Shown: positions 1 to 9,243, counted from the first letter of the stretch. The stretch is 55,440 nucleotides of DNA from DAHVFY01 sp040388665 (GCA_040388665.1 JAZKBL010000025.1:1-55440), one strand, 5' to 3'. A program made the numbers and translations. Notes: a model not told the origin generated them from the sequence alone.

Positions 1-2
1 AA

Positions 3-101
3 AAAAACTTATGGGTAAAAGTATGCCCGCGTCTCCGCGTTGATCTTGTCCGTCGCGTTGAAACTGATGCAGCAAATAAGTACGTAAGCCAAGTCAAATA
101 A
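3..101 (+). CDS. C-terminal fragment of an unidentified protein
   Basis: An open frame enters from the left edge and ends at TAA 99-101, giving 32 residues rich in Val, Arg and Leu and ending VSQVK. I do not recognise the family. A few ribosomal proteins have similarly basic tails, but no diagnostic motif is present. The structured region that follows could be its 3' flank. It may equally be non-coding sequence at the edge of a mobile element. Confidence 0.25.
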   Translation, partial: KNLWVKVCPRLRVDLVRRVETDAANKYVSQVK

Positions 102-127
102 CTCCAAGCGTGAATACTCCCTCAGCT

Positions 128-362
128 AAAGCAGAGGGCTTCTCCCGGTGAAGGGGCCTTCTGCTCTTAGTCATACACATTATATGACGAGGGCCTTTAG
201 GGACTGGGTACCCAGGCTATCTATACCGAGAGCCGAAAACATAGTGCTTTTAGAGAGCGAGTCTCAGCCTGCACGAAAGTGAGACTAATATAGCAGGAAT
301 GGAAGATTAAAAACAAGAAGCGCATTTCATCCCAGTCCTAAACGACTGGGTTTTCATGCGTC
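128..362 (+). ncRNA. structured RNA-like region, possible orphan IscB-type omega-RNA
   Basis: There is no ORF here, but several perfect stems are visible. AGCAGAGGG pairs with CCTTCTGCT (about 137-171). CTGGGTACCCAG is a perfect palindrome near 206-217. AGTCTCA pairs with TGAGACT (about 263-290). CCCAGTC-ctaaac-GACTGGG lies near 332-352 and is flanked by GCGCA and TGCG. From memory, this string of elements and the closing GCGCATTTCATCCC...GGGTTTTCATGCG hairpin resemble the omega-RNA found upstream of IscB/RRXRR HNH nucleases. No such ORF follows on the plus strand; a pseudouridine synthase ends at 403 on the other strand. If the identification is right, this is an orphan or trans-acting guide RNA. 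Otherwise it is the hairpin end of an IS200/IS605-like element. Confidence 0.4.
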
Positions 363-402
363 GAAGGATAAAACAAGAATCACAAGCCTCAGCCTATGAT
401 TT

Positions 403-1263
403 TTAAAATTTCATCTGGAGAGTTTTAAGAGCAGCTTGAAAGTCTTGAGGGAGGGACGCTATAACGTTGATTTCTTTATGCGTTATCGGGTGAATGAATG
501 AAAGGCGGAAGGCGTGCAAAAGGTGTCTTTCTGGATGCAGCTTGCATGTGAACTCTTTGCCATACTGACAGTCGCCAAGGATCGGATGCCCGATTGAGCT
601 TAAATGAACGCGGAGCTGGTGCGTACGTCCTGTCTTTGGCATACATAAAAGAAGAGATGCGGAAGACTTCTTTTCAAGACATTTCCAAGAAGTTAGGGCC
701 GAAAGACCCTCTTCATTTGGTGCTGCAATCCCCCAAACGGTCTGCCCTTCGTAGGCAAATTTTTTCTTAAGACGCTGATCAATTTTTCCTGAAGATGAGT
801 TTACAAGGCCGTCAACTAAAGCTAAGTATTCTTTATGCACTTCTCTTTGTGCAAAAAGATGGATCATTTTTTTTGCAATAGCAGGATTTTTTGCTAAGAT
901 AAGCGCTCCTGTCGTTTCTTTGTCTAGACGATGAACAGGAGGGAATGGAAAAAAGCTTGGGCTTGAGACAACACCGGCTAATTTATTACAAATGAGAAGA
1001 TCTTCATCTTCATAAAGAACTTCCAATTTTTGAAGAGATGCCTTCTTGACAGCTTTCAATCTGACAACAACTTTATCCCCTTTAGATAGTGCGTAAGAGG
1101 AAAAAATTTCCACACGACCATTTACCGTACAGCACTTACCATCGATTGTTCGTTTGATTGCTTTGCCAGAAATTGCTTCGGGTAATTGTGTCCGTAAAAA
1201 AGCAAGAAGTCCCATCCCTTGCTCTTTGGACGAGACTTCAAAATGATAAGGTTGGCTATCCAT
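403..1263 (-). CDS. RluA-family pseudouridine synthase
   Basis: This 286-residue protein should isomerise specific uridines in rRNA or tRNA. An S4-like RNA-binding segment occupies about residues 15-70. The RluA catalytic motif HRLDKETTG follows, with the expected catalytic Asp at 114. The later TGRTHQLRVH motif is also typical of RluA/RluD enzymes. Length and architecture are normal, but the exact substrate (RluA, RluC or RluD type) cannot be set from sequence alone. Its ATG overlaps the 3' end of pepA by 8 bp on the same strand, so it is probably the last gene of an ssb-pepA-rlu operon. Confidence 0.9.
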   Translation of the reverse strand: MDSQPYHFEVSSKEQGMGLLAFLRTQLPEAISGKAIKRTIDGKCCTVNGRVEIFSSYALSKGDKVVVRLKAVKKASLQKLEVLYEDEDLLICNKLAGVVSSPSFFPFPPVHRLDKETTGALILAKNPAIAKKMIHLFAQREVHKEYLALVDGLVNSSSGKIDQRLKKKFAYEGQTVWGIAAPNEEGLSALTSWKCLEKKSSASLLLCMPKTGRTHQLRVHLSSIGHPILGDCQYGKEFTCKLHPERHLLHAFRLSFIHPITHKEINVIASLPQDFQAALKTLQMKF

Positions 1264-2710
1264 TTTTCTGCAGATAGTCGATCAAAAGTCGCACTCCAAC
1301 GCCCGTTGCATGCGTCGTATGGTAATGTTTGAGTTCTGCAGGATAGGCTGTCCCTGCAATATCTAAATGCGCCCAAGGCGTATCTTTAATGAATTCTTTC
1401 AAAAAAATCGCAGCTGTAATCGATCCACCCTTACGTCCACCAGCATTTTTAATATCTGCAATGGATGATTTCAGCTGATCTCTATATTCCTGATAAATGG
1501 GCATGCGCCATAACCGCTCATGCGTTTTTTCTCCAGAAGCGATTAGTGCATTAGCTAAAGTATCATCATTTGAGAAAAGACCCGTTACTTCCTCCCCTAA
1601 TGCAACAACAACGCTTCCTGTTAAGGTTGCAAGATCTACGATGCAAGACGGTTTTAAGTGCTCTTCTGTGTAAGCTAAGGCATCTGCAAGAACAAGTCTA
1701 CCTTCTGCATCTGTGTTATCGATCTCTACAGATGTGCCAAGATAACTGATATAAACATCTCCTGGCTTATAGGCATCGGCACTAATGGCATTTTCAGTAG
1801 CTGCAATCACACCTACAATATTTGCTTTAAGATCAAGTTCAGCTGCTGCTCGCAGCGTTCCAAGGACTGCCGCTGCACCTGCCATATCGCACTTCATCGT
1901 CTCCATCGAGCCTGTTGGCTTAATGTTTAGACCGCCTGTGTCATAAGTGATTCCCTTTCCAACAATTGCCGATCTTTTTTTGGAAGAAGGATTGCCTTGA
2001 TATTCGATAATAATAAACGCAGGATCATGCCTTGAAGCCCGACTTACAGCCAGAAGAAGGCCCATTTTATGCTTTTCAATCTCTTTTTTACCAAAGACTG
2101 TTGTTTTAATTTTCGGAAATTCTTTTTCCAAATCTTTTGCAAATTTTGCAAGCGCTTGCGGTGTGATCTCATCTGCGTTGCTATTAACAAGGTCACGCGC
2201 AAAATTCACAGCTGAAGAAACAGTGCCAATCTTTTTACATAAGGTCAGTTCTTTCTGATCAACTCCTAAAAGAGCCGCTTTTTTCACAACCTCGGTGCTC
2301 TCTTTTTTCATCTTGCTAAATGCATAATTAGCAAGCAAAAGCCCCTCGCAAACTCCTTCAAGCATCCCTTTTGCTTCGGGGATGATCACATTGAGCTCTT
2401 TCCATTTATTTTTAATTGCAGCCTTCACAACTGCAGCGTAGCTGCGTCTGCAGGTTTCTAAAGAAATTTTCTCCTTATTTCCAAGACCTACAAGCAAAAC
2501 CCGTTTTTCTAGTTTTCCCTTTGTAGGATAAAGAAGCATAATTTCAGCTTCATCTCCCTTAAAATCACCAGCCGCTATGGGAAGCTTTGCTATATCATCA
2601 AAATCAGTAAAAGCTGATGCCTTTTCAGCATGAGACTTTCCCTTCCAATAAGGAATGATAATGAGGTCCGCTTCTTTACGTTCTTTAGAAAACTGCATCT
2701 TTGTCTCCAT
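1256..2710 (-). CDS. pepA: leucyl aminopeptidase (M17)
   Basis: A cytosolic two-metal aminopeptidase that releases N-terminal residues from peptides. The 484 residues carry the M17 signatures: GKGITYDTGG at 251-260 with the metal-binding Lys, Asp 275, and NTDAEGRL at 332-339. The N-terminal half is the usual variable domain. The ATG at 2708-2710 directly abuts the ssb stop codon. A second in-frame Met four codons later (MQFSKE) is an alternative start. The order ssb-pepA matches Chlamydia trachomatis CT044-CT045 as I recall it, which supports a chlamydial chromosome. Confidence 0.95.
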   Translation of the reverse strand: METKMQFSKERKEADLIIIPYWKGKSHAEKASAFTDFDDIAKLPIAAGDFKGDEAEIMLLYPTKGKLEKRVLLVGLGNKEKISLETCRRSYAAVVKAAIKNKWKELNVIIPEAKGMLEGVCEGLLLANYAFSKMKKESTEVVKKAALLGVDQKELTLCKKIGTVSSAVNFARDLVNSNADEITPQALAKFAKDLEKEFPKIKTTVFGKKEIEKHKMGLLLAVSRASRHDPAFIIIEYQGNPSSKKRSAIVGKGITYDTGGLNIKPTGSMETMKCDMAGAAAVLGTLRAAAELDLKANIVGVIAATENAISADAYKPGDVYISYLGTSVEIDNTDAEGRLVLADALAYTEEHLKPSCIVDLATLTGSVVVALGEEVTGLFSNDDTLANALIASGEKTHERLWRMPIYQEYRDQLKSSIADIKNAGGRKGGSITAAIFLKEFIKDTPWAHLDIAGTAYPAELKHYHTTHATGVGVRLLIDYLQKNG

Positions 2711-3157
2711 TTAGAAGGGTATTTCATCTTCAGAAAATGTAGAAGGCATTCTTCCTTGTCCGTATGAAGTCTCTCCAGGAGTATGTGCAAATGCAGGTTC
2801 TTGAGAAACAGCAGCAGATCTATTATCGCCACCTTGTTGATCTGGGCGGCCAAATGGACTGAAAAGAAGATCAGATGCTGTAAGGCTCATAGAAACTTGA
2901 GCACGACCTTCTTTATCTGTAAAAATCTCAGGTTTATTCATTTCTCCAACAGCGATGACAGGACTTCCTTTTTTCAAATAAGGCATCATTTTATCAAACT
3001 GTTCTCCCCAAACTGTAACACGCCACCAAATGGTTTCGTCTTTAGCAGTTCTACGCACACGCGCTGCAACTCGCAACGTTGTCACTTTTTGTCCTGAAGA
3101 AGTAAAACGCACCTCAGGATCTGCGCCTAAGTGTCCAGCAACCGTTGTCTGATTCAT
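2711..3157 (-). CDS. ssb: single-stranded DNA-binding protein
   Basis: This 148-residue protein coats single-stranded DNA in replication and repair. It begins MNQTTVAGHLGADPEVR, the normal OB-fold start. The OB fold fills about residues 1-105, followed by a Gln/Gly/Ser-rich linker. It ends SEDEIPF, the acidic partner-binding tip normally written DDIPF. It heads the ssb-pepA-rlu run on the minus strand, with pepA beginning at the next base. Its ATG lies a few bases from a possible upstream start of the divergent ridA gene, so the two promoters must overlap. Confidence 0.96.
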   Translation of the reverse strand: MNQTTVAGHLGADPEVRFTSSGQKVTTLRVAARVRRTAKDETIWWRVTVWGEQFDKMMPYLKKGSPVIAVGEMNKPEIFTDKEGRAQVSMSLTASDLLFSPFGRPDQQGGDNRSAAVSQEPAFAHTPGETSYGQGRMPSTFSEDEIPF

Positions 3158-3254
3158 CTTGTCCTCCGCCTTAAGATTCTTGAATAAAAACTATGCGAAT
3201 TATTTCCAACTTACGCTAAAATTGCAAGCTGAATTAAGCAAAGGAAGACGATTT

Positions 3255-3647
3255 ATGCATCAGATGATCCAAACAGACAAAGCACCTCAAGCAATTGGAC
3301 CTTATTCGCAAGCAATATTTGCAGATGATCTACTTTTTGTTTCCGGACAAATTCCTATTAATCCCCTAACCGAAAAGCTTGTATCCGACGAGATTAAAAT
3401 ACAAACAAAACAGGTTTTAGATAATATAGAAGCCATTTTAATTGCAGCTGGATTTACTTTAGAAGATGTCGTTAAAACAGAAGTTTACATGAAAGATTTA
3501 GCAGAGTTTACACAAATGAATGAGCTTTATTCTGAAAGATTTTGTTTTAAAATTAAACCTGCAAGACAAGCAATGCAAGTTGTAAAACTTCCACTTGATG
3601 CACGAATTGAAATTTCTTGTATTGCAAAAAAAAATAGCAAAAGTTAG
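3255..3647 (+). CDS. ridA: RidA family enamine/imine deaminase
   Basis: RidA-type proteins hydrolyse reactive enamine/imine intermediates made by PLP enzymes. From the chosen ATG the protein is 130 residues, the normal size. It shows the family patterns IGPYSQAI near the start, FVSGQIP and, near the end, a conserved Arg followed by EISCIA. The open frame extends to 3159, but that gives a 32-residue extension unlike the family and nearly touching the ssb start. The ATG at 3255 has a purine-rich AAGGAAG about 8 bases upstream, so I use it. Confidence 0.9.
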   Translation: MHQMIQTDKAPQAIGPYSQAIFADDLLFVSGQIPINPLTEKLVSDEIKIQTKQVLDNIEAILIAAGFTLEDVVKTEVYMKDLAEFTQMNELYSERFCFKIKPARQAMQVVKLPLDARIEISCIAKKNSKS

Positions 3648-3701
3648 ATATAAGATTACGCGCAAAAAATTTTTTCAACTTAAAATCGCGTAATAAAAAC
3701 T

Positions 3702-5528
3702 ATGTCAGGAACAGCAACGCCTCAGTCTTTCTCTGATAATTTTTGGTCAGAATCATCAAAAGCTAAACCTGCAATTGTCAGTAAAAAAAGCCCCAACTTT
3801 AAAGACTCTCTTTTTTCTATCGATGAAACTCCCGACTTTCACGATCCTTATTCTGATCTCAACCTCTTTCTTTCTCAAGTAATTAAGCAAGAGCTTTTGC
3901 ATTGCGGCAATTCTAAAAAATGGTCGCTTAAACTAGAAGAAGATTTACTAAATAGAATTACGCCCGAATTTCAAAAAAAATTCCCCCACTACCGCTTAGG
4001 AGTTTCTGCTCTTAAAAAAACTTGGGAAAAAGTCTCTTACTTCAGAGAAGCATTTCAAAATCAAAAAGGCGCAATCACACAAGACGGAAAACTTAATATT
4101 CATTTCTTTATTAAAGAAAACCTCAAGCAACTCTCTATATCCGGACCAAGCTCCACCCTCCCCGTCTATTACTATGCTCACCAACTAGCTGTAAAAATGA
4201 GCGAATGCATCGCTGCAATCGATGGAACAAGACCAAAGCTTGACCAGCTAACAAAAACAATATGGGCGGTTCAAAGACATTTAGTGGTCTCCCGCGGCTC
4301 TAACACGACAAAAAACCCTTACGAAGAATATGACAAGATCGACAGACTCATTGTAAAAGCAATCCTAGAAATTACAGCAAGAGACCCACAAATTAACCAA
4401 AATGAGCTAGAGCATCAGGTAAGAGAAAGTCTCCACTCCTTGCAAGAGATCCCAAGCTTTGCGTCGCTTGATAAAATCACGTGCAATATCTCTTCCCTTC
4501 TTGCTGAAAAACTCTATCCACTCTGCACTTTCCATACAGCATTTCCCGCTGAGCAAAAAAGAGCAATCCATAATTTTATCAGACGCCAGATTCAATTATG
4601 TAAAGAATCAAACGCTCACCACACTTTTTCTGATCTTGTAAGACGCATCCTAGCATTGTATATGTTAGCTAGTAATTTACCAAAAAACCTTTCCGATGAA
4701 GAAATTACAGAAGCTATTGGCGCTAGTTACCCAACACTACAAACACAAAAAATCACTCTACCACAATCTGTATACGCTTTTATTGCAGCAGAAAGCGTTC
4801 TCATGAAAAATGATCAGTTCTGCCATTCAGTAAGCTATGTAAAAGAAACAATCAAAGAAGCCTATTTAGAGACACGTTTCCTACCGCAGCTCAAAGGCAA
4901 AGAAACAGACATTCTAGAAATTGTGATCTGGAAAATACTCAATGAAAAAGAGGATTTATTAGAAAAACTCCCCTATAAAATAGGGCAGAAAATTGAAGAA
5001 GAAATCGCAAATATCCTTATAGAAAACCCAAGCCAGAGTTTTTCTGGTATCGCCTCTCTTACAACACAATCTTTCACAAAAGCCAAAGAAGCCTCTCTTC
5101 AAAAGAACTGGCCCGATATCGAAAGAAAAATTCACACTTGGACAATTCAAGGAGATCTCCTCTGCTATTTCCTAAAAATCAATTCCGATCACCCTATTCT
5201 GCGCCTTATTAAAGAGATGTGGAAAGAAAACGAGCCTCATGAATCTTTCGTCAGTAAAGTAGCGCAAAACTACCTTAGCATTTACCCTCAATTAACGTCT
5301 TATGCACCGCAAGTTTTACTTCAGATCTGGATCATCTACAAACATACTTGGTACGCGCTCAAAGCGCAACCTCAAGAAACCTCATTTGATAGATTCTTAA
5401 AATGGCATGCACTCACTCTATCAATAGAAAATGAAGACAAGCTCCTAGATAAGCTTGAAGAGATCTGCAAAAAATGCCTTCCCCTCATTCCCTTCAACCG
5501 CGCATATGCCGCCCAGCTACTTAAGTAA
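3702..5528 (+). CDS. large chlamydial protein of unknown function
   Basis: A 608-residue protein, mostly predicted helical, with no signal peptide, no obvious membrane segment and no enzyme motif that I recognise. The first 60 residues are Ser/Pro/Asp-rich and look disordered. From about residue 65 it is a continuous helical body with many Lys/Glu pairs. It looks like a conserved Chlamydiales protein rather than a foreign one, and its base composition matches its neighbours. A type III substrate or a cytosolic structural role are both possible. It stands alone on the plus strand and converges with the ion channel gene 21 bp away. Confidence 0.75.
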   Translation: MSGTATPQSFSDNFWSESSKAKPAIVSKKSPNFKDSLFSIDETPDFHDPYSDLNLFLSQVIKQELLHCGNSKKWSLKLEEDLLNRITPEFQKKFPHYRLGVSALKKTWEKVSYFREAFQNQKGAITQDGKLNIHFFIKENLKQLSISGPSSTLPVYYYAHQLAVKMSECIAAIDGTRPKLDQLTKTIWAVQRHLVVSRGSNTTKNPYEEYDKIDRLIVKAILEITARDPQINQNELEHQVRESLHSLQEIPSFASLDKITCNISSLLAEKLYPLCTFHTAFPAEQKRAIHNFIRRQIQLCKESNAHHTFSDLVRRILALYMLASNLPKNLSDEEITEAIGASYPTLQTQKITLPQSVYAFIAAESVLMKNDQFCHSVSYVKETIKEAYLETRFLPQLKGKETDILEIVIWKILNEKEDLLEKLPYKIGQKIEEEIANILIENPSQSFSGIASLTTQSFTKAKEASLQKNWPDIERKIHTWTIQGDLLCYFLKINSDHPILRLIKEMWKENEPHESFVSKVAQNYLSIYPQLTSYAPQVLLQIWIIYKHTWYALKAQPQETSFDRFLKWHALTLSIENEDKLLDKLEEICKKCLPLIPFNRAYAAQLLK

Positions 5529-5549
5529 CTCATCTCTGCGTAGGATGAA

Positions 5550-6272
5550 TTATTTACCTTTCTTTTCGAAGTGTTTAAGAAACAAGTGTTTCTCTTCACG
5601 GAAAGAATACACCGCAACAAGGCGAGCAACAAGAATTGCCAGATAAAAATGTCCGATTACCCCCTCAAGGATAGAAAGGGTCTGAGCATAATAAGCTAAA
5701 GGAACGACATCTCCATAACCAATAGAAAGAAGGGTAACAAAGCTAAAATACACCATTTCACTAAGATAAGCACTATGAGAAGACATCTCATTTACTCGAT
5801 GAGAATAGAAAAAGGCATCGCTATTCAACAGTTCAATGTTGGTATAAAGAAGTGTAAAGAAAAAGCCAATCATGAGATAGACACAAACAGCTCCTCTTAA
5901 TGTTTCAACGGTGACCTTGGCACGGACAATTACCATATGAAGAATGGAGCAGGTGCAAACGATTAGAAAAAACATACCGAAAGAATGTCCTAAAATCACG
6001 ATCCACACATCCGGGATAAAAAAAGCGGTCCAGTTACATAAAAGCGCTGGAGCTCCTGTCATCACACCCAAGATTTTCACAAGACGAGAATGATGACAAT
6101 TAAAAATTGCAGAAAACAAAACGCCTGCAAAACAAAATTGCCATATTAAGTGAAAAGTGACTCCACCCTCTACAGGACGAAAAATAAAAAGCAGCAGCAA
6201 AAAAACAATTAACTGAGAAAATTGTCCTGATAAGCCTTTGCGAAAACGGTTTGATATGCTTAGTTTTTCCAT
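5550..6272 (-). CDS. potassium-channel-like ion channel protein
   Basis: A 240-residue inner-membrane protein with about six hydrophobic segments. The last pair encloses a pore loop with TLLSIGYGDVVPL. GYGD is the classic K+ selectivity filter, which places it in the two-helix pore (Ion_trans_2) class. The N-terminal four segments lack an evident S4 Arg ladder, so voltage sensing is not indicated. There is no C-terminal RCK/TrkA nucleotide-binding domain; only a short charged tail follows the last helix. It lies 21 bp downstream of lgt on the same strand and may be co-transcribed. I am confident of the channel fold, less so of ion and gating. Confidence 0.8.
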   Translation of the reverse strand: MEKLSISNRFRKGLSGQFSQLIVFLLLLFIFRPVEGGVTFHLIWQFCFAGVLFSAIFNCHHSRLVKILGVMTGAPALLCNWTAFFIPDVWIVILGHSFGMFFLIVCTCSILHMVIVRAKVTVETLRGAVCVYLMIGFFFTLLYTNIELLNSDAFFYSHRVNEMSSHSAYLSEMVYFSFVTLLSIGYGDVVPLAYYAQTLSILEGVIGHFYLAILVARLVAVYSFREEKHLFLKHFEKKGK

Positions 6273-6293
6273 ATACTGTGTTATAATTTTTTT

Positions 6294-7103
6294 TTATTTA
6301 CGCAACAAGAGAAAAACGCCTAAAACAATAAAAGGAATACTTAGATATTGGCCCATATCAAGAAATGCATTGGGCGCAAAAAGAACACTTGATTCTTCTT
6401 TTAAAAATTCGATAAAGAAGCGAAACGTAAAAACAAAAATCAAAAGAATGCCGCACAACTTTCCTTCTTGCCGAATACTCGGATACTTACGCCACAAATA
6501 AATGAGAAAGAAAAAAAGAAGAAAGTAATATAAAGACTCGTAAAGCTGTACCGGATGGCGCGGCGCAGGAGCGCTTCCATCTGCTGGATGTCCGAAAACC
6601 ACTGCCCAAGGCACATTTGTTATTTTACCAAGAATTTCCTGATTGATAAAGTTCCCAATCCGAATAAAACCACACACAACACCTGTTGCTAGTGCAATAA
6701 GATCGATCAAATGCAGCCATGATATTTTTTTTTCTTTTCGAGAAAAAAGGTAAAGAGCAACAAGAATACCGGCTGCACCCCCATGACTTGCCAGCCCCCC
6801 TTCCCAAACTTTAAAGATAAGGCTTGGATTACGAAAAAGCAGCGTCCATTCTTGATAAAATAAAAGATCTCCTAAACGAGCGCCAATAACCGTCCCTAAA
6901 ATAACATAGAAGGTCAATTTTTCTGCAAGCCGCTTAGCCTCTTTTTTTGTATGCTCTTGAGTTAAACCCCAAAGTAAAACCCAGTACGCACAAAAGAAAC
7001 CTAAAGCAAATAAAAAGCCATACCATAAAAGGGGACGACCGAGCAAAGGAATCGGAAAATCAAAAATAAAAGGAGATGGATCCCAAAAAATCGAAGCTAT
7101 CAT
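6294..7103 (-). CDS. lgt: prolipoprotein diacylglyceryl transferase
   Basis: Lgt transfers diacylglycerol from phosphatidylglycerol to the lipobox Cys of prolipoproteins in the inner membrane. The 269 residues form about seven membrane helices. They carry the family signatures: GGLASHGG, the RIGNFINQE segment of the Lgt signature, and HPVQLYES. Length is normal. The lipoprotein candidates elsewhere in this window (32440, 38202) would be its substrates. It overlaps the end of the upstream small membrane protein gene by 4 bp, so the two are likely one operon. Confidence 0.95.
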   Translation of the reverse strand: MIASIFWDPSPFIFDFPIPLLGRPLLWYGFLFALGFFCAYWVLLWGLTQEHTKKEAKRLAEKLTFYVILGTVIGARLGDLLFYQEWTLLFRNPSLIFKVWEGGLASHGGAAGILVALYLFSRKEKKISWLHLIDLIALATGVVCGFIRIGNFINQEILGKITNVPWAVVFGHPADGSAPAPRHPVQLYESLYYFLLFFFLIYLWRKYPSIRQEGKLCGILLIFVFTFRFFIEFLKEESSVLFAPNAFLDMGQYLSIPFIVLGVFLLLRK

Positions 7104-7570
7104 AAATATTCTTTTTTAAATGTGAACGCTGAGCGAAAAAACCCCATCGCTCCATTCATTAACGCAGAACCAATGGCAATGTCAACAGAGCCTCTCACAT
7201 CTTCCGGAATATTAAGAACATTCAACATCATCCCCATTCCCATCATCATAGCCATTAGAATATAATAACGTTTATCATAAATTTGCGAGACTTTCACAGG
7301 CATAGGTAAAGATGCAATTCTGTTTACAGCTTTTTTTACAGCTTTTAATAAAACAAGGCGTCCTTTAAGAAGCCCTGCAAAAAGACCGAGCGCTACAAGA
7401 AAAACAATCGCTTGATCACGATTCCCTAGATAAGCAGTTAGATTTTTTAAAACTAAGCATCCCGTATCGGCGTGAACAACAAAATGAAGCCCTTTAACAA
7501 GCAACATAACCCCAATTCCAAGCCATAACAACCCCGATAAAACAACCAACGTAACATGGTTTATGCGCAC
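7100..7570 (-). CDS. conserved chlamydial membrane protein
   Basis: A 156-residue protein with about four hydrophobic segments: one near the N-terminus (residues 8-28), one around 50-68 and two in the region 100-150. There is a run of Met residues (MAMMMGMGMM) in the third. I see no catalytic motif. It is translationally coupled to lgt by a 4-bp overlap. Small membrane proteins next to lgt are seen in other chlamydiae as I recall, but the function is unknown. Confidence 0.7.
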   Translation of the reverse strand: MRINHVTLVVLSGLLWLGIGVMLLVKGLHFVVHADTGCLVLKNLTAYLGNRDQAIVFLVALGLFAGLLKGRLVLLKAVKKAVNRIASLPMPVKVSQIYDKRYYILMAMMMGMGMMLNVLNIPEDVRGSVDIAIGSALMNGAMGFFRSAFTFKKEYL

Positions 7571-7693
7571 ATTTCCTCCTGTATTTTCAAGACAAGTTAA
7601 CAGATTAAGTATTAAAATATAAGCATGTCGACAAAAAAGCAGACAGAGGACTAGAATTAACTCTACCGTCCAATTGCATACACAAGGTTTGGT

Positions 7694-8773
7694 ATGAACA
7701 TCTCTCTTGCCTTTCTGAGAATTTTTTTTCTCATCCTTAGCGTCTTCCTTATGACAACTTACATGGCATCAAGCACTGCAGGCACACCTATCGTGAACGC
7801 AATCATTGGTATCATTTTAGGCCTAGGTTTTGGATTTCTCTTAATTGGATTCGATTATCTATTTAAAAGATTTAATTTAAGATCCTTTAACATTGCCGTG
7901 ATCGGCTTGTTTATCGGCTATTTAATGGGCCAAGCTCTCGTCCTCATCTTCAATGCCGTCCTTACCATTAGCGCTCTTTCCATTTCTATCCAGCCTCAAA
8001 CATTAGAAATCATTAAAATTGCGCTGTTTCTATTTGGAACCTACTTAGGAACAATTATGACATTGCGTTCTTCAGATGAACTCTACATCAGCATTCCCTT
8101 TGTTAGATTTTCCCAAATGAGTCAAAAAAAGAAAGATTTGCTTGTAGACTCCTCTGTTCTTTCAGACACGCGTATTATTGATGTTGCAACGACAGGCCTA
8201 CTTGATCATGAACTTGTCATTCCCCGTTTTATCGTAAAAGAATTGTATGTCCAATCAGAAATCGGTGATGAGCTTACAAAATCAAAAGCGCGCCGCAGCC
8301 TTGATGTCCTTAAAAAACTTGAAGCAATCCATCATTTAGAGCTGCGTTATAATGACACCGACTTTCCCGATGTCAAAGATATGCAAGGCAAGTTGATTCG
8401 CCTTGCAAGACTTTTAGATGCCAATATCTTAACAGCCGATATCAGCCGCGTTCAAATCTCTTCCATTGAAGGGATTACCATCGTTAATATTCATGCTCTT
8501 TCTAATGCTCTAAAACCTCTCATGCAAACAGGGGAGCTCATAAAAATAAAAATCCAGCGGTACGGTAAGGAACCACGCCAAGGTGTTGGATATCTCGAAG
8601 ATGGTACAATGGTTGTTGTTAACGGCGGTGGTAATTATATAGGTGATCTCATCGATGCACAGGTGCTATCTGTGAAACACACAACATCCGGCAGAATGAT
8701 CTTCTGTAATGCGCTAGACGATGAATCGCTTAACCATTCCTTCGAAGAAGAATTAACCCATGATGACAAATGA
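7694..8773 (+). CDS. membrane-anchored PIN-TRAM domain protein (YacL-like)
   Basis: This 359-residue protein starts with four hydrophobic segments (about residues 5-130). A PIN ribonuclease-like domain follows, beginning VDSSVLSDTRI with its conserved Asp and containing ILTADISRVQ. The C-terminal ~80 residues look like a TRAM RNA-binding domain (GVGYLEDGTMVVVNGG). That order matches the YacL family of membrane PIN/TRAM proteins, whose targets are unclear. The stop overlaps the acpS start by 4 bp, indicating coupling. Confidence 0.85.
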   Translation: MNISLAFLRIFFLILSVFLMTTYMASSTAGTPIVNAIIGIILGLGFGFLLIGFDYLFKRFNLRSFNIAVIGLFIGYLMGQALVLIFNAVLTISALSISIQPQTLEIIKIALFLFGTYLGTIMTLRSSDELYISIPFVRFSQMSQKKKDLLVDSSVLSDTRIIDVATTGLLDHELVIPRFIVKELYVQSEIGDELTKSKARRSLDVLKKLEAIHHLELRYNDTDFPDVKDMQGKLIRLARLLDANILTADISRVQISSIEGITIVNIHALSNALKPLMQTGELIKIKIQRYGKEPRQGVGYLEDGTMVVVNGGGNYIGDLIDAQVLSVKHTTSGRMIFCNALDDESLNHSFEEELTHDDK

Positions 8774-9106
8774 TCCTAGGCCTTGGTACTGACATTATTG
8801 AAATCGAACGGATCCGCAAAAGTATGGATCATCACGGTTACCGCTTGATTTCACGTCTCTTCACGACAAAAGAACAGGACTACTGTTTCAAGTACAAGGA
8901 TCCTACATCCCATTTTGCAGGAAGATTCGCTGCCAAAGAAGCCATCGTCAAAGCCCTAGGTACAGGCTTTGGCGAACATGCAAGCTGGCAAGACATCGAA
9001 GTTCTTAACGATGAAAAAGGACGCCCTGTCGTCCACTTCTCAAACAGTCTTAACAAGCAATTTAACAACCCTCAAATCCTCATCTCCATCAGCCACTGCG
9101 AACTCT
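8770..9106 (+). CDS. acpS: holo-[acyl-carrier-protein] synthase, 3' end lost in N gap
   Basis: AcpS moves 4'-phosphopantetheine from CoA to the Ser of acyl carrier protein (acpP is at 19311). The start MILGLGTDIIEIERI and the motif FAGRFAAKEAIVKALG are diagnostic. The metal-binding Asp of GTDIIEIER and the Glu of KEA are present. The reading frame runs into 42 N bases just after SISHCEL, about 10 residues before the normal end. The open frame continuing after the gap to 9243 is unlike any AcpS tail, so the true stop is probably within the gap. It is coupled to the upstream PIN-TRAM gene. Confidence 0.92.
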
Positions 9107-9148
9107 NNNNNNNNNNNNNNNNNNNNNNNNNNNNNNNNNNNNNNNNNN
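9107..9148. other. assembly gap of 42 N
   Basis: Forty-two undetermined bases lie between the last recognisable acpS codon and a repeat-rich intergenic region. The long hairpins immediately downstream are a plausible reason for the assembly break. The true gap length is unknown. Confidence 1.
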
Positions 9149-9192
9149 CACAAGTAATCACCAAAAGATCACAAGATAAAGCCTATGATCAG

Positions 9193-9243
9193 AATTATAA
9201 ATGTTTGGAACGACTCGATGTTGTCGACGTTTTTATAATCTGA
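9193..9243. repeat. imperfect inverted repeat after acpS
   Basis: TCAGAATTATAAA near the left end pairs with TTTATAATCTGA near the right, enclosing a smaller CGAC...GTCG pair. It could be an acpS terminator or part of the adjacent repeat cluster. It lacks a terminal T tract outside the stem. Confidence 0.4.

Noticed and set aside
3159..3254. N-terminal extension of RidA
   Set aside because: It has no family counterpart, would begin 2 bp from the ssb start and lacks a ribosome site; ATG 3255 has one.
9149..9243. Continuation of acpS after the N gap
   Set aside because: The residues after the gap do not resemble any AcpS C-terminus, and the DNA there forms an inverted repeat; the real stop is probably in the gap.
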